Source: PSRF01 sp051000815
GTDB taxonomy: Bacteria > Acidobacteriota > Blastocatellia > Pyrinomonadales > Pyrinomonadaceae
Direction: 5' to 3'
DNA length: 64,000 bases
NCBI GenBank assembly: GCA_051000815.1
Contig: JBPCNX010000047.1
Location: forward strand, 1 to 64,000
Below the pieces are notes generated by a model that saw only the letters and a list, made by a program, of their open reading frames with translations, searched no databases and was not told the DNA's origin. The position numbers and the translations under genes were made by a program. Every line of letters begins with the position of its first letter. Positions within the stretch are counted from its first letter, which is position 1. This document shows positions 1 through 8,580 of the stretch, one piece after another.

Positions 1-25
1 AGGACTTAGGCTTTTTCTTAGCCAT
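1..25 (-). CDS. 5' end of a lysine-rich protein gene (partial)
   Basis: Only the first eight codons are visible, reading M-A-K-K-K-P-K-S on the minus strand before the window ends. An ATG at 25..23 is preceded by a good Shine-Dalgarno (GGAGA about 8 bases upstream), so this is a real start. The basic N-terminus could belong to a histone-like or ribosomal protein, but the product cannot be named. Confidence 0.5.
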
Positions 26-382
26 CAAAATCAGTTCTCCTTTCCCACGCTTGCGAATGCGGGCTCGAGGCCCAAGCAACTGTTCGGGTTAATGGAAAAC
101 GAGGTGCAACGATCAAGGGCTACGCGCACGGGCTCTAAGCTGCCAAGCGGGTGGACGATCTGCTGCACCCCTTGGACCAATCGCTTTTGCTTACCGGCGA
201 CTGGCCACAGGCGATAGACACTTTCTAACTTGCATGCTCTTAACATACAAGCGGGTGGGCCGGTATGCTGGCACTCAGGCCTTGCACTGGTATGACCTCA
301 CGACAAACTATATCGCCACCTTCCAAGTTGAATCTGCGAATGACAAATGACAAATATGACAAATGAGAAATGGAAAAGATCT
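26..382. other. Intergenic region without a convincing gene
   Basis: This stretch separates the divergent partial gene at the window edge from the Mpo1-like gene. A 71-codon open frame on the minus strand has no recognisable motif and no clear ribosome binding site, so I do not call it. The right end holds a short heptamer array. Confidence 0.5.
340..374. repeat. Heptamer repeat array (TGACAAA type)
   Basis: Four imperfect copies of TGACAAA occur head to tail, one spaced by two extra bases, immediately downstream of the stop codon of the Mpo1-like gene. It is one of several 7-bp-period arrays in the window; no inverted partner arm is evident here. Confidence 0.6.
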
Positions 383-736
383 CTATGCCGGCTCCGGTTC
401 TTTACCACAGGCGGCCACTCGCTTCACCTCCGCATCCATTCTTCCGGTCAACATCAACCAGATCATCTTGTAGTCGCCCATGAAAGACCAGAGTGGATGC
501 TGGAACGTTGCCGGTCTGTTTTTCTCGATGAAGAAGTGTCCCACCCAGGCGGCGCCGTAACCGGGAATCAGGCCGAGAAAAAACAGCCACCAGCGTCCGG
601 AAGCGATGAAGAACACCACAAACGCGATTCCAACCGTCGTGCCGAGTAAATGAAGCATACGGGTCACTGGCTTGCTGTGTTCCGTCACGTAGTGGGGCCA
701 GAAGTCAGCGAACGAGTTGAATGTGTTAGGTTTCAA
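383..736 (-). CDS. Mpo1/DUF962-family small membrane protein
   Basis: This 117-aa protein matches the DUF962/Mpo1-like family: an N-terminal F-x-x-F-W-P-x-Y-V-x-E-H motif (about residues 8-20), two hydrophobic segments (about 28-60) and a G-H-F-F-I-E-K-N-R-P-A motif near residues 66-76. The yeast founder Mpo1 is an iron-dependent alpha-oxidase of 2-hydroxy fatty acids; bacterial members are mostly uncharacterised, so the reaction here is inference. The start is TTG at 736, and this codon lies inside the heptamer array that abuts the gene, so leader and repeat overlap. An internal ATG 26 codons later would delete the conserved N-terminus and is less likely. Confidence 0.8.
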   Translation of the reverse strand: MKPNTFNSFADFWPHYVTEHSKPVTRMLHLLGTTVGIAFVVFFIASGRWWLFFLGLIPGYGAAWVGHFFIEKNRPATFQHPLWSFMGDYKMIWLMLTGRMDAEVKRVAACGKEPEPA

Positions 737-780
737 GTCTCAGGTCCCAAGTCTCAGGTCTCAGGGCTCAGGTCTCAAGC
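731..780. repeat. Heptamer array (GTCTCAG/GTCTCAA type)
   Basis: About six copies of GTCTCAG, GTCTCAA or GTCCCAA run head to tail directly upstream of, and into, the TTG start codon of the Mpo1-like gene. Only one arm is present. The same heptamer recurs near 1.98, 5.5 and 19.75 kb. Confidence 0.8.
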
Positions 781-824
781 CCAGCTAATCGTAAGCATTG
801 AATGAATGCAAACCGCAGTTTGGT

Positions 825-1940
825 TTACGCTTGCGAGAACAAGCGCGCGAAATCGTCACGATGCGCCGGTTCGATGTGCGCTAATTGCAAATTCTCTTCG
901 ACGTGTTTGACGCTGCTCATCCCAACCAGCGCAGTAGTTATTCCCGGAGTTGAGCGCACAAACTGAATCGCCGTCAGCGCATCAGTCGCCAGCGATCCCA
1001 ACGGCTCACGAATCGTCTCCGGCAAACCCTGGGCGACACGCCCCTGAAGCATTGACGCACTTGAGACGACAGTAACTCCCAATGCCGCGGCCGCCGCGAG
1101 CAACGTAAGCGGTTCTCCTTCATGCAGCTTTTGATTTGGCATCGTTAACGCTTCCGGCATCGCCAGGTTGAACGGTACTTGTATAAAACGAAAACCGTGC
1201 GAGTCTCCCCCGACCTCGCGCGCAATCTCGACCATCCGCGGCAGGGAATGATACCCACCCGAGTCCGGCGCCTGACGAAATCCATTCCAGGTAGCCACGC
1301 CATACATTTTCAGTTTGCCGCCGGCGATATTGTTCTCCAGCAATGCAAACGCCCGGCGCAACCGTTCGTAAAACTCTGTTTCAGCCACCAGGCCCAGTTG
1401 CGACTCAGGATTGTGAATGTAGTAAACGTCGACGCATTCCAATTCCATGTTCTGGAGCGACTGATCAAGTTGATTCTGCAAGTAGGCCGGGGTCATGCAA
1501 TGACTGCCGCCGGCGATGTCTGCAAAACTCGCGATACCCGGCCCAACAAAGGTCTCCTGCACATAAGCGCGAACGTCAGCGGGTGGTGCTCCATCGAAAG
1601 GCAAATAGCCGCCTTTTGTACACACGACGAGCTCATCGCGCGAGAAACCGTGCTCCTTAAATAGTGTGCCGAGGGCTTTACCGATCGAGCGCTCACTGCG
1701 TTGAAAACGATAATTCGCCGCCGTATCAATTACGTTGGCGCCCAGTTGCACCCCGCGAACTACCGATTTCACGTAGCGTTCATCGGTGAGAACGTCCGGG
1801 TTGCCGAGATAGGTACCGATACCGATCGATGACAGCCAAAGATTCTGTTCCAGGCGAAAGTGGTTCTCCGCCGCGAGATCTTTGAAGCGCTCGCGATAAT
1901 TTTTTGTTCCTTCAATCGTGGCGCAAACGGAGGACGGCAT
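825..1940 (-). CDS. Aldo/keto reductase family protein
   Basis: This is a TIM-barrel NAD(P)H-dependent oxidoreductase of the aldo/keto reductase family. The catalytic-tetrad-like D-T-A-A-N-Y segment (Asp and Tyr) follows a G-V-Q-L-G-A-N-V-I motif. A T-K-G-G motif marks the lysine strand and Y-Y-I-H-N-P carries the usual histidine. The C-terminal R-S-T-P-G-I-T-T-A-L-V-G-M cofactor-binding motif is present. The open frame extends 14 codons further upstream, but those codons run into a heptamer array; the ATG at 1940 gives about 371 aa and fits the family better. Substrate is unknown. It stands alone between two heptamer loci. Confidence 0.88.
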   Translation of the reverse strand: MPSSVCATIEGTKNYRERFKDLAAENHFRLEQNLWLSSIGIGTYLGNPDVLTDERYVKSVVRGVQLGANVIDTAANYRFQRSERSIGKALGTLFKEHGFSRDELVVCTKGGYLPFDGAPPADVRAYVQETFVGPGIASFADIAGGSHCMTPAYLQNQLDQSLQNMELECVDVYYIHNPESQLGLVAETEFYERLRRAFALLENNIAGGKLKMYGVATWNGFRQAPDSGGYHSLPRMVEIAREVGGDSHGFRFIQVPFNLAMPEALTMPNQKLHEGEPLTLLAAAAALGVTVVSSASMLQGRVAQGLPETIREPLGSLATDALTAIQFVRSTPGITTALVGMSSVKHVEENLQLAHIEPAHRDDFARLFSQA

Positions 1941-1974
1941 GAGGTTGGAGTGTAACACTAATGAATCGCGGATG

Positions 1975-2083
1975 GGTCTCAAGTCTCACGTCTCAAGTCC
2001 CAAGTCAGGCCGTATCGCGGATTTGAAAACAAACCGAAACCCAAGACCTGAAACTTGAGACCTGGGACTTGAGACTTCAGACC
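1975..2083. repeat. Heptamer inverted repeat (GTCTCAA / TTGAGAC)
   Basis: The left arm (1975-2006) is four to five copies of GTCTCAA-type heptamers. The right arm (2045-2083) is the reverse-complement heptamer TTGAGAC in five imperfect copies. A 38-base spacer separates them. The transcript could fold into a long imperfect hairpin between the divergent reductase and Nudix genes. Confidence 0.85.
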
Positions 2084-2130
2084 AATCCCGCATCGCGTTA
2101 GAATGTTAAAGAAGACCGCAGGAGGAACAT

Positions 2131-2538
2131 TTGCCAACAGTTGCTCAGGCTGGGGCCATCGCTTTCAAAATCGTTCGTGGGCTACCATTGATTCTACTGG
2201 TCCGCGCCAGGCAGAACCCTGAACACTGGATCTTTCCCAAAGGACACATTGACGACGGCGAGACTGCTGAAATTGCCGCCTCCCGCGAGCTTGAAGAAGA
2301 GGCAGCCATCAAAGCTGAACTGGTTGCTTCTGTGGGCGCGCTGGAATTTCAGTCTGGAAACGAGCGGTTACACGTCGAGTATTTCCTTTTTAAGTACACG
2401 GACGATATCGAACGAACTGAGGAGCGGGAAACGCGATGGTGCGCTTATGAAGAAGCGCTCGCTTTGCTGTCACACCGCGATGCCGCAGATCTCCTGCGGC
2501 GAGCGCGGCCTCTGATTGATCGTTACGCTGCAGGCTAA
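2131..2538 (+). CDS. Nudix hydrolase
   Basis: This 135-aa protein has the Nudix fold signature at residues 38-60: G-x5-E-x7-R-E-L-x-E-E-x-A-I. The box is complete except that the last conserved glycine is alanine (residue 59); the metal-binding R-E-x-x-E-E core is intact. Members hydrolyse nucleoside diphosphates linked to another group, and the W-I-F-P-K-G-H-I context resembles diadenosine polyphosphate and diphosphoinositol hydrolases. The start is TTG, fixed by a perfect AGGAGG at 2120-2125. The substrate is not determinable from sequence. Confidence 0.87.
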   Translation: MPTVAQAGAIAFKIVRGLPLILLVRARQNPEHWIFPKGHIDDGETAEIAASRELEEEAAIKAELVASVGALEFQSGNERLHVEYFLFKYTDDIERTEERETRWCAYEEALALLSHRDAADLLRRARPLIDRYAAG

Positions 2539-2562
2539 AGCCATCACAGGGAGAGGCGAATT

Positions 2563-3517
2563 TTGAAAACCACCGAGCTGTTTGTCGAGCAGGTGCTAAT
2601 TGGTTTTCTTGTCCTGCTGGTTGCCGCACTCGTGTTTTGGGCGGACCTCTATGCGTTCCTCGTCAGAAGGAGTGATAAGTCGCTCGAGTTGCTTGTGACC
2701 GGCGGCGTTCTCGTCGGCGCTGCGTACCTAATCGGAATGGTCTACGATCGCGTGGCGGACACACTGCTGCAAGACATTGAGTCGCACGGCAGACTTCAGT
2801 TCGCGTTAGCACGGTTTAAGTTTAAGACCGGGAAAGTCAGAACCAATGAGGTCAAGACGGAGAAGATTCCGGCTGACGAGGAAGATGTGAAGGATTTCGA
2901 TATCTGGGTTGCAAAGAATAGGGATCCCTTCGAAGATGGCAAGTATCGCATGATGGTTTTGGGCAGCGCCGAAGCGACCGCCCAGATGGAATACCTGCGT
3001 TCGCGTATTCGCCTCACGAGAGCGATGACCACGATCGTTGGCGTTCCTATTAGCGCTCGATGGAGGTCAGGCAGGCGTTTGGTGGACCATTGCTGCCCTC
3101 GCGATTCCACTGTCCTATGGGTTGGCACTTTTCCCAAAAACCCTGAAACCGCGAAAGAAACTCTTCTATCGACCGCCCAAGACCTATAAGGTCCGCAAGG
3201 TAAGACGATATATCGAGCGCGCCGGGATGCTACATGAAGAGGAAACTGTGTGGCACATTTCTAAGTTGATCTCGCGTGACGAAGTCTGGTTCGCTTTGGC
3301 GGGCTTGCTGATTGCCGGCGCTGTGCTGATTTTGAAAACGCAGAGCTATGAATGGCTTTCGGTTCTGGTCGTTGGGCTGATATTAACGATTACCGTGGGT
3401 TGGACATGGTGGCGAATATCGATGACGTTTTATGCCTTTGTGTTTACCTACTCGAAGTATGGAGCTAAACCGCCGGCCTTAATTAAAGGCGGCCCAGGCT
3501 TCGAAGAGATTGGATAG
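2563..3517 (+). pseudogene. Membrane protein gene split by a single-base frameshift
   Basis: Two overlapping frames encode one apparent protein of about 317 aa. The first (TTG at 2563, after CACAGGGAGAGG) has two N-terminal membrane helices (about residues 8-30 and 42-62) and a charged soluble stretch. It then loses hydrophobicity after T-T-I-V-G-V-P. The second frame, open from about 3029, continues exactly there with the missing helix (L-A-L-D-G-G-Q-A-G-V-W-W-T-I-A-A), followed by two more helices and a C-terminus ending near 3517. Moving from frame 1 to frame 2 needs removal of one base around 3035-3050. I do not recognise the family. Mutation or sequencing error are both possible. Confidence 0.65.
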
Positions 3518-3639
3518 TTAATTTGGCAACGGGGAAAATCTATCCACTAATTCACACTAAGCAACACTAAACATCTTCGTGTGTTTCGTGAGACTTGGTG
3601 GATCGTTCCTTGACGAACAGCCGAGCCCCACTCCCGAGC

Positions 3640-3969
3640 ATGCTTATGGAATACTTTCTGAATTGGAAGGAATACGCAGCTTCACAAGCTGAGAAGTTTT
3701 ACAAAGCGACCCTGTGGCAGGGCGATCATGTGATGGTAGGTTTGAATTGTCTCGATCCTCAGCAAACTCAAAGTGTGCATGCTCATCAGGGCGCGGACAA
3801 ATTCTATTTTGTTTTAGAAGGCAGGGGCCGGTTCACGATCGGAGATGTGGAGCACGAGGCCGCGCCTGGTGAACTTGTGATTGCTCCTGCCGGTGTTCCG
3901 CATGGAGTCACGAACAAAGGAAGCGCGCGGCTGTCTCTGCTTGTCGCGATCGCGCCGGGAATTAAATGA
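3640..3969 (+). CDS. Cupin-domain protein
   Basis: This is a small single-domain cupin. Motif 1 is H-A-H-x-G-A-D-K-F-Y-F-V-L-E-G-R-G (metal-binding histidines and glutamate) and motif 2 is P-G-E-L-V-I-A-P-A-G-V-P-H-G-V. The likely role is binding a metal and a small molecule; the substrate is unknown. The frame is open from a TTG at 3595, but homology-like sequence begins near the ATGs at 3640/3646. Its stop overlaps the start of the downstream PLP decarboxylase in an ATGA arrangement, implying translational coupling. Confidence 0.82.
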   Translation: MLMEYFLNWKEYAASQAEKFYKATLWQGDHVMVGLNCLDPQQTQSVHAHQGADKFYFVLEGRGRFTIGDVEHEAAPGELVIAPAGVPHGVTNKGSARLSLLVAIAPGIK

Positions 3970-5489
3970 GTAAGGGAGAACCCACAAGCATACCCACAAG
4001 CGTGCGCCAGTCCTCTCTCGATATCACGGACACGGAGTTGAATGAACTCTTTGCTGCAGTCAATGAGTTGGTTCGCGAATACTTCATCCAGGTCGCGGAG
4101 CTTCCGCTGTTCCCGCAGACCTCCGCGGGAAAAACCATCGAGCAAGTTGGCGCAGAGCTTCCGCTCGAAGCTGAGTCGCTCGAGAAGTTGCTTGCCGATT
4201 GCCGTTCGATACTCGCAGGTAGCCGGCACAACGGCCATCCACGCTTCTTTGGTTATGTCGCTTCACCATCTACACCTGTAGGCGCTCTTGCCGATCTGAT
4301 TGCCTCCGCACTCAACTCAAATGTCACATCCTGGCGCTCCGGACCGGCAGCGACCGAAATTGAAAGGACCGTTGTGCGTTGGCTTGGTTCGCTAGTAGGT
4401 TACAGCGATGACGCTCATGGCTTGTTAACCAGCGGTGGCTCAATGGCCAATACGACCGCACTGTTGATTGCCCAACGGAACAAAGCAGCGCGTGATGTCT
4501 CGCAAACCGGTCTGTGGAATCAAGCCGCGCCGATGACTATCTATGCTTCGGAACAGGTGCACATGTCGATACCGAAAGCCGCTGACATCCTTGGCTTCGG
4601 CCGCGAACAGGTTCGCATTGTCGATTGTGACGATCGTCTGCGGATGAATGTGCGATCGTTGCGGGCGCGTTTGGAGGCAGACCGGCTAACTGGTTTCACG
4701 CCGTTTTGCGTGGTAGCAAGTGCGGGAACCGTAAACACCGGCGCGGTCGATCCGCTGCGGGAGATCGGAGATGTCGCCCGCGAGTTTGAACTTTGGTTTC
4801 ATGTTGATGGCGCGTATGGCGCGCCAGGCAATCTCGACCCGCGCAAGCGGCGATTGTTTGCGGGACTGGAGCGAGCAGATTCTGTCTCGCTTGATCCGCA
4901 CAAATGGCTCTACGTTCCCCTCGACGCCGGTTGTCTCTTGTTTCGTGATCCAGTTGCAGTGCGTGCGGCATTCACTACCGGCGAGGCAGATTACATCAAG
5001 GTCCACGAGGAGGACGCGGGTGAGGCATTCGCCTTTTGGGATTACGGGATGGAACTGTCGCGTCGTTTTCGTGCGTTGAAGATTTGGATGACGCTGCGCT
5101 ATTACGGCACGCGTCGCATTGCGGCGGCGATTAGCGACGACAATTCAATGGCCGACTATTTGGCAGAGTCCGTTGAGCAGGCAGATGATTTTGAATTGCT
5201 GGCGCCGGTGGAGTTGAGCATCTGTTGTTTCCGTTATTTGCCTCCGAACCTGGTCGCAAAGTTGAAGGCGTCTCCGGCGAACGAGAAGCAAGTTGAATCA
5301 GAGCTTGATGAATTGAATACCCGGATCATGTTAACCGTCCAGCGTGGCGGCCAGGCGTACGTTTCAAACGCCACGATTCGAGGAAAGTTTGCCTTGCGCG
5401 CATGTATCACAAACTTTCGCACTACCCGGGCGGATATCGATTACACACTTGAAATCATTCGCCAAACGGCAAAGCAAGTCGAGGAGTGA
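3966..5489 (+). CDS. PLP-dependent aromatic-L-amino-acid decarboxylase family protein
   Basis: This 507-aa protein belongs to pyridoxal-5'-phosphate decarboxylase group II (AADC/GAD/TyrDC). It has the substrate/PLP loop S-G-G-S-M-A-N, the cofactor-binding H-V-D-G-A-Y-G, and the S-x-D-P-H-K-W motif whose lysine (K313) should form the Schiff base. The N-terminal H-N-G-H-P-R-F-F-G-Y-V motif is also typical. The expected reaction is decarboxylation of an aromatic amino acid, although some family members are aldehyde synthases. It is translationally coupled to the preceding cupin gene (ATGA overlap at 3966-3969), which suggests a shared small-molecule pathway. Confidence 0.88.
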   Translation: MSKGEPTSIPTSVRQSSLDITDTELNELFAAVNELVREYFIQVAELPLFPQTSAGKTIEQVGAELPLEAESLEKLLADCRSILAGSRHNGHPRFFGYVASPSTPVGALADLIASALNSNVTSWRSGPAATEIERTVVRWLGSLVGYSDDAHGLLTSGGSMANTTALLIAQRNKAARDVSQTGLWNQAAPMTIYASEQVHMSIPKAADILGFGREQVRIVDCDDRLRMNVRSLRARLEADRLTGFTPFCVVASAGTVNTGAVDPLREIGDVAREFELWFHVDGAYGAPGNLDPRKRRLFAGLERADSVSLDPHKWLYVPLDAGCLLFRDPVAVRAAFTTGEADYIKVHEEDAGEAFAFWDYGMELSRRFRALKIWMTLRYYGTRRIAAAISDDNSMADYLAESVEQADDFELLAPVELSICCFRYLPPNLVAKLKASPANEKQVESELDELNTRIMLTVQRGGQAYVSNATIRGKFALRACITNFRTTRADIDYTLEIIRQTAKQVEE

Positions 5490-5607
5490 TCAGGTCTCAG
5501 GTCTCAGGTCTCAGGATCCCACTAGTTGCCCCAAGGCCGAAGTTTTAAGGCTTTGAACGCGGAAGGGAAACTTGAGACCTGAGACTTGAGACCTGAGACT
5601 TAGGTCA
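5488..5607. repeat. Heptamer inverted repeat (GTCTCAG / CTGAGAC)
   Basis: The left arm 5491-5516 holds GTCTCAG repeats starting at the decarboxylase stop codon. The right arm 5569-5605 holds ACTTGAGACCTGAG-type reverse-complement repeats. The spacer of about 50 bases is unrelated. The right arm ends just before the phosphatase start at 5617. Confidence 0.85.
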
Positions 5608-5616
5608 CTTGAAGTA

Positions 5617-6477
5617 ATGACAGCAATCAAAGATCAAACCTACGAACACGAGCTCAGCGTCGCGCTTACGGTTGCGCGCGAGGCCGGCGCCGCGATTCTC
5701 GAGTTTTATGAGAAGCCACTCGAGATCGAACAGAAGGAGAGTTTTAGCAATAGTGAACCGGTGACTCAGGCCGACAGGGTTGCGAACGAGCTAATTGTAA
5801 CGACGTTGCGACGCGAGTTTCCCGCCGACGGCATTCTCGCGGAAGAATCGATTGACACTTCACACCGGCTCGATAAGCACCGTGTCTGGATGATTGATCC
5901 GCTCGACGGTACGACCGGCTTCATCGAAGGCAACGGAGATTTCGCAGTGCAGATCGGTCTTGCTGAAGACGGGAAAGCTGTGTTGGGTGTCGTCTATCAA
6001 CCACTGACAGGAGTTCTCTACCGCGCGCTTCGCGGTCGGGGAACCTGGATCGAGCGGCCCGAATTCATGCCTGAGCGCGCGGCAGTCTCCGCCCAAAGCG
6101 AATTGCAAATGATGCGGTTAGCGGCCAGCCGTTCGCATCGAAGCCCGCGCATGGATAAGGTTGTGAAGGCTTTCAAGGTAAAGGAAGAGGTTCGGCGGGG
6201 TTCAGTCGGAATCAAAATTGGTCTGATCGTCGAACAGCAATGCGATCTCTACGTCCATCTTTCACCGCGGACGAAACAGTGGGACACATGCGCACCCGAA
6301 ATCATTTTGCACGAAGCCGGTGGTAAATTGACGGACCTCTTTGGTCAACCCCTGCGTTACAACGAGCTTGAGCTGCAGAACCGCAACGGCGTCATTGCCA
6401 GCAACGGCACATCGCATCAAAAAATTGTTGCCGCCCTCGCGCCGCTGCTGGCTGAGTTTGGCCGGGAGCCGGTTTAA
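5617..6477 (+). CDS. Inositol monophosphatase-family phosphatase, CysQ-like
   Basis: This 286-aa protein is a lithium-sensitive-type phosphatase. It carries E-E-S-I-D near residue 72, the metal-binding D-P-L-D-G-T-T-G-F signature near residue 93, and the C-terminal W-D-T-C-A-P-E motif. The C-terminal motif with cysteine before A-P-E and the overall layout point to a 3'(2'),5'-bisphosphate nucleotidase (CysQ, recycling PAP from sulfate assimilation) rather than an inositol monophosphatase. That assignment is by resemblance only. The ATG at 5617 follows a heptamer repeat with no strong ribosome binding site. Confidence 0.85.
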   Translation: MTAIKDQTYEHELSVALTVAREAGAAILEFYEKPLEIEQKESFSNSEPVTQADRVANELIVTTLRREFPADGILAEESIDTSHRLDKHRVWMIDPLDGTTGFIEGNGDFAVQIGLAEDGKAVLGVVYQPLTGVLYRALRGRGTWIERPEFMPERAAVSAQSELQMMRLAASRSHRSPRMDKVVKAFKVKEEVRRGSVGIKIGLIVEQQCDLYVHLSPRTKQWDTCAPEIILHEAGGKLTDLFGQPLRYNELELQNRNGVIASNGTSHQKIVAALAPLLAEFGREPV

Positions 6478-6620
6478 GTCCGAGTCTCTCGGTGGACTCT
6501 CAATTCTCTCTAAGAAATTTTACTGAAAAGCCTGACTGCTCTTCGCCTTACTGGAATCGACCGACTAGGCTAGTATCGTCAGGTTTGTATTTCACGAACC
6601 GACCGAGGGGAGCTCCCACG

Positions 6621-8492
6621 TTGCTCATTCGGCCAAAAGTTTTTCTCACCTGTTTAGCGCTGTGTCTGTTTCCGCTGTTGCTACTGGCCGGCTTCAACTA
6701 CTGGAGCGGAAGACGCGCCGCGCACGCGAGTGTGCGCCGCGATCTGGAAGGTGAACTCACCCAGTTCATGGCCAATGCTGACCATATTATCGTTCAGCAG
6801 GAGGACGAACTTCTTCGCTTAACGCGTTCAGATGCTTTGCGAGATGCACTCATTCCGCGGGCGCTTCAGAATCGTCTGGGAATCATGAGTGCGAAGTCTG
6901 CCGGTTTGCCCGACGACGAGACTAAATTGCCTTTGGACCTTCGCGTTCGGCTCGCCGCGATCCTGAACGCGCGAAACCATTTTGCGGGCGTAGCCTGCTT
7001 CGATCAGAACACGCGCGAGGTGTTTCTCGCTGAACGGGGGCCGGAGGGATTAGTAGTTCGCGAAGCGGACTTTCTGCCCGGCCAGTTACAGCCGGACGAG
7101 CGAGTCTGGAAAGCGTCCTTGTGGGAGCCGATGCGTTCGCCGGTTTCGCGTAACTCTTTGAGGTCTGGTTTAAAGATCAGTGTCCCTGTGATAGGAGCCG
7201 GAACAGGAGCACCGATCGGAGTTGTCGTTGGGGAGATAGAACTGGACTCGCTGTTACGGGCGGCCGTGGGGGTCGAGAAGCCAACAGCTTCGAGTGACGG
7301 TGAAAACCAGATCATCGTTCTCGACGACTCCGGCACGATCCTCTACCACCCAAATCAAGCGTTGCTACACCAGCCGGTCAACACTTCGCTCCCGCACATG
7401 GCTCCGCTGACTCAGCAAATGCTCGCTTGGAAATCCGGTTGGCAAGTTTTTGCTGCGAGGGGCAAAGAGGTTGCGGCTAGTTACGCCCCAGTGCAGGAAG
7501 TTAAGCTTTTTGCGGCGGTGATTGATGAGCATCCGCAGGAACTGGCTTCACTTCATCGTGCCGGGGTATTGGGATTGGTACTTGCGGCAGGGCTCGGCTG
7601 TGTTGCCGCTTTTCTGCTGGCTCGTTTTTGGGAGCGACGCCCGAGCGGCATTGATAGAGTTACAAGAGGTGTAGCGGCCATTGCCGGAGGCGACTTGAAT
7701 CATCGTATTGAAGCGCACTCGAGCGACGCCATCCGTCCCCTGTCCGACGACCTCAATTTGATGACGGCCCAACTGCGCGAACAGATTGCTCGTAAAACGG
7801 AAGCCCGCCAGTTTCAATCCTTCATCAGGCTTTCGGCCATGTTGACGCATGATCTCAAAAACGCAATCGAAGCCCTCTCATTGATCGTGAGCAACATGGA
7901 ACGGCATTTTGATAACGAAGCCTTCCGTGCCGACGCGATGAAGTCACTGAACCTCGCGACCCGAAACCTCAGATCCCTGGTGGATCGGCTGACCAATCCC
8001 GTCAACACATTAAGCGGCGAATACAAACGTCCGCGTCCGTTGGATTTGGTGCCACTGTTCAATCGTGTGGTCTCGCTGACAGCCGCGCAGGCGAGCGGCA
8101 CTCATCAGATTGAAACCAAATTACCTGCGTCTCTGGTCGCGCTCGCGGATGAAACCCGGATTCAAAAAGTGATGGAGAATCTGGTGCTCAATGGACTGGA
8201 GGCGATGACCGGCAAGGCTGGCAAGCTCACTATCGAAGCCGGGCAAGCTGAACCGGGGAAAGTCTTCTTCAGTGTCTCCGACACCGGCGCGGGCATGAGC
8301 CCCGCATTCGTCGAGAATCAGCTTTATCGTCCTTTCGCAACCACGAAGAAAAGGGGAGTTGGTCTGGGTTTATATACCTGTCGGGAGTTTGTGCGAGCGA
8401 ACGGCGGTACGATCGAAGTCGATTCCCGGGAGGGTGCTGGCACAACCTTCCGCGTGGTGTTACCATCGGCGACAATCGAGCGAGCGGATTAA
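6621..8492 (+). CDS. Membrane sensor histidine kinase
   Basis: The protein has an N-terminal membrane helix, an extracytoplasmic sensor region, a second helix near window base 7580, a HAMP-like segment, an H-box L-T-H-D-L-K-N-A-I, and a C-terminal ATPase domain with N-box (E-N-L-V-L-N-G-L-E-A), D-T-G-A-G-M and G-V-G-L-G-L motifs. The frame is open from a GTG at 6492. However, a TTG at 6621 with GAGGGGAG nine bases upstream starts right at the signal anchor, so I choose it (about 623 aa). Its kinase core resembles the PrsK kinases of PEP-CTERM/exosortase systems, but the membrane architecture differs. It is paired with the next gene. Confidence 0.88.
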   Translation: MLIRPKVFLTCLALCLFPLLLLAGFNYWSGRRAAHASVRRDLEGELTQFMANADHIIVQQEDELLRLTRSDALRDALIPRALQNRLGIMSAKSAGLPDDETKLPLDLRVRLAAILNARNHFAGVACFDQNTREVFLAERGPEGLVVREADFLPGQLQPDERVWKASLWEPMRSPVSRNSLRSGLKISVPVIGAGTGAPIGVVVGEIELDSLLRAAVGVEKPTASSDGENQIIVLDDSGTILYHPNQALLHQPVNTSLPHMAPLTQQMLAWKSGWQVFAARGKEVAASYAPVQEVKLFAAVIDEHPQELASLHRAGVLGLVLAAGLGCVAAFLLARFWERRPSGIDRVTRGVAAIAGGDLNHRIEAHSSDAIRPLSDDLNLMTAQLREQIARKTEARQFQSFIRLSAMLTHDLKNAIEALSLIVSNMERHFDNEAFRADAMKSLNLATRNLRSLVDRLTNPVNTLSGEYKRPRPLDLVPLFNRVVSLTAAQASGTHQIETKLPASLVALADETRIQKVMENLVLNGLEAMTGKAGKLTIEAGQAEPGKVFFSVSDTGAGMSPAFVENQLYRPFATTKKRGVGLGLYTCREFVRANGGTIEVDSREGAGTTFRVVLPSATIERAD

Positions 8493-8580
8493 CGGTCGGC
8501 GGATTCGCTCCCCGCATTTCACTCCGTGACACTAATCCTCAAGTTGGTCAGATCAAAAAACTTTTCAGTTCAGCGCCTCA

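Noticed and set aside
31..246. 71-codon minus-strand open frame near the window start
   Set aside because: No ribosome binding site, motif or sensible composition; likely chance.
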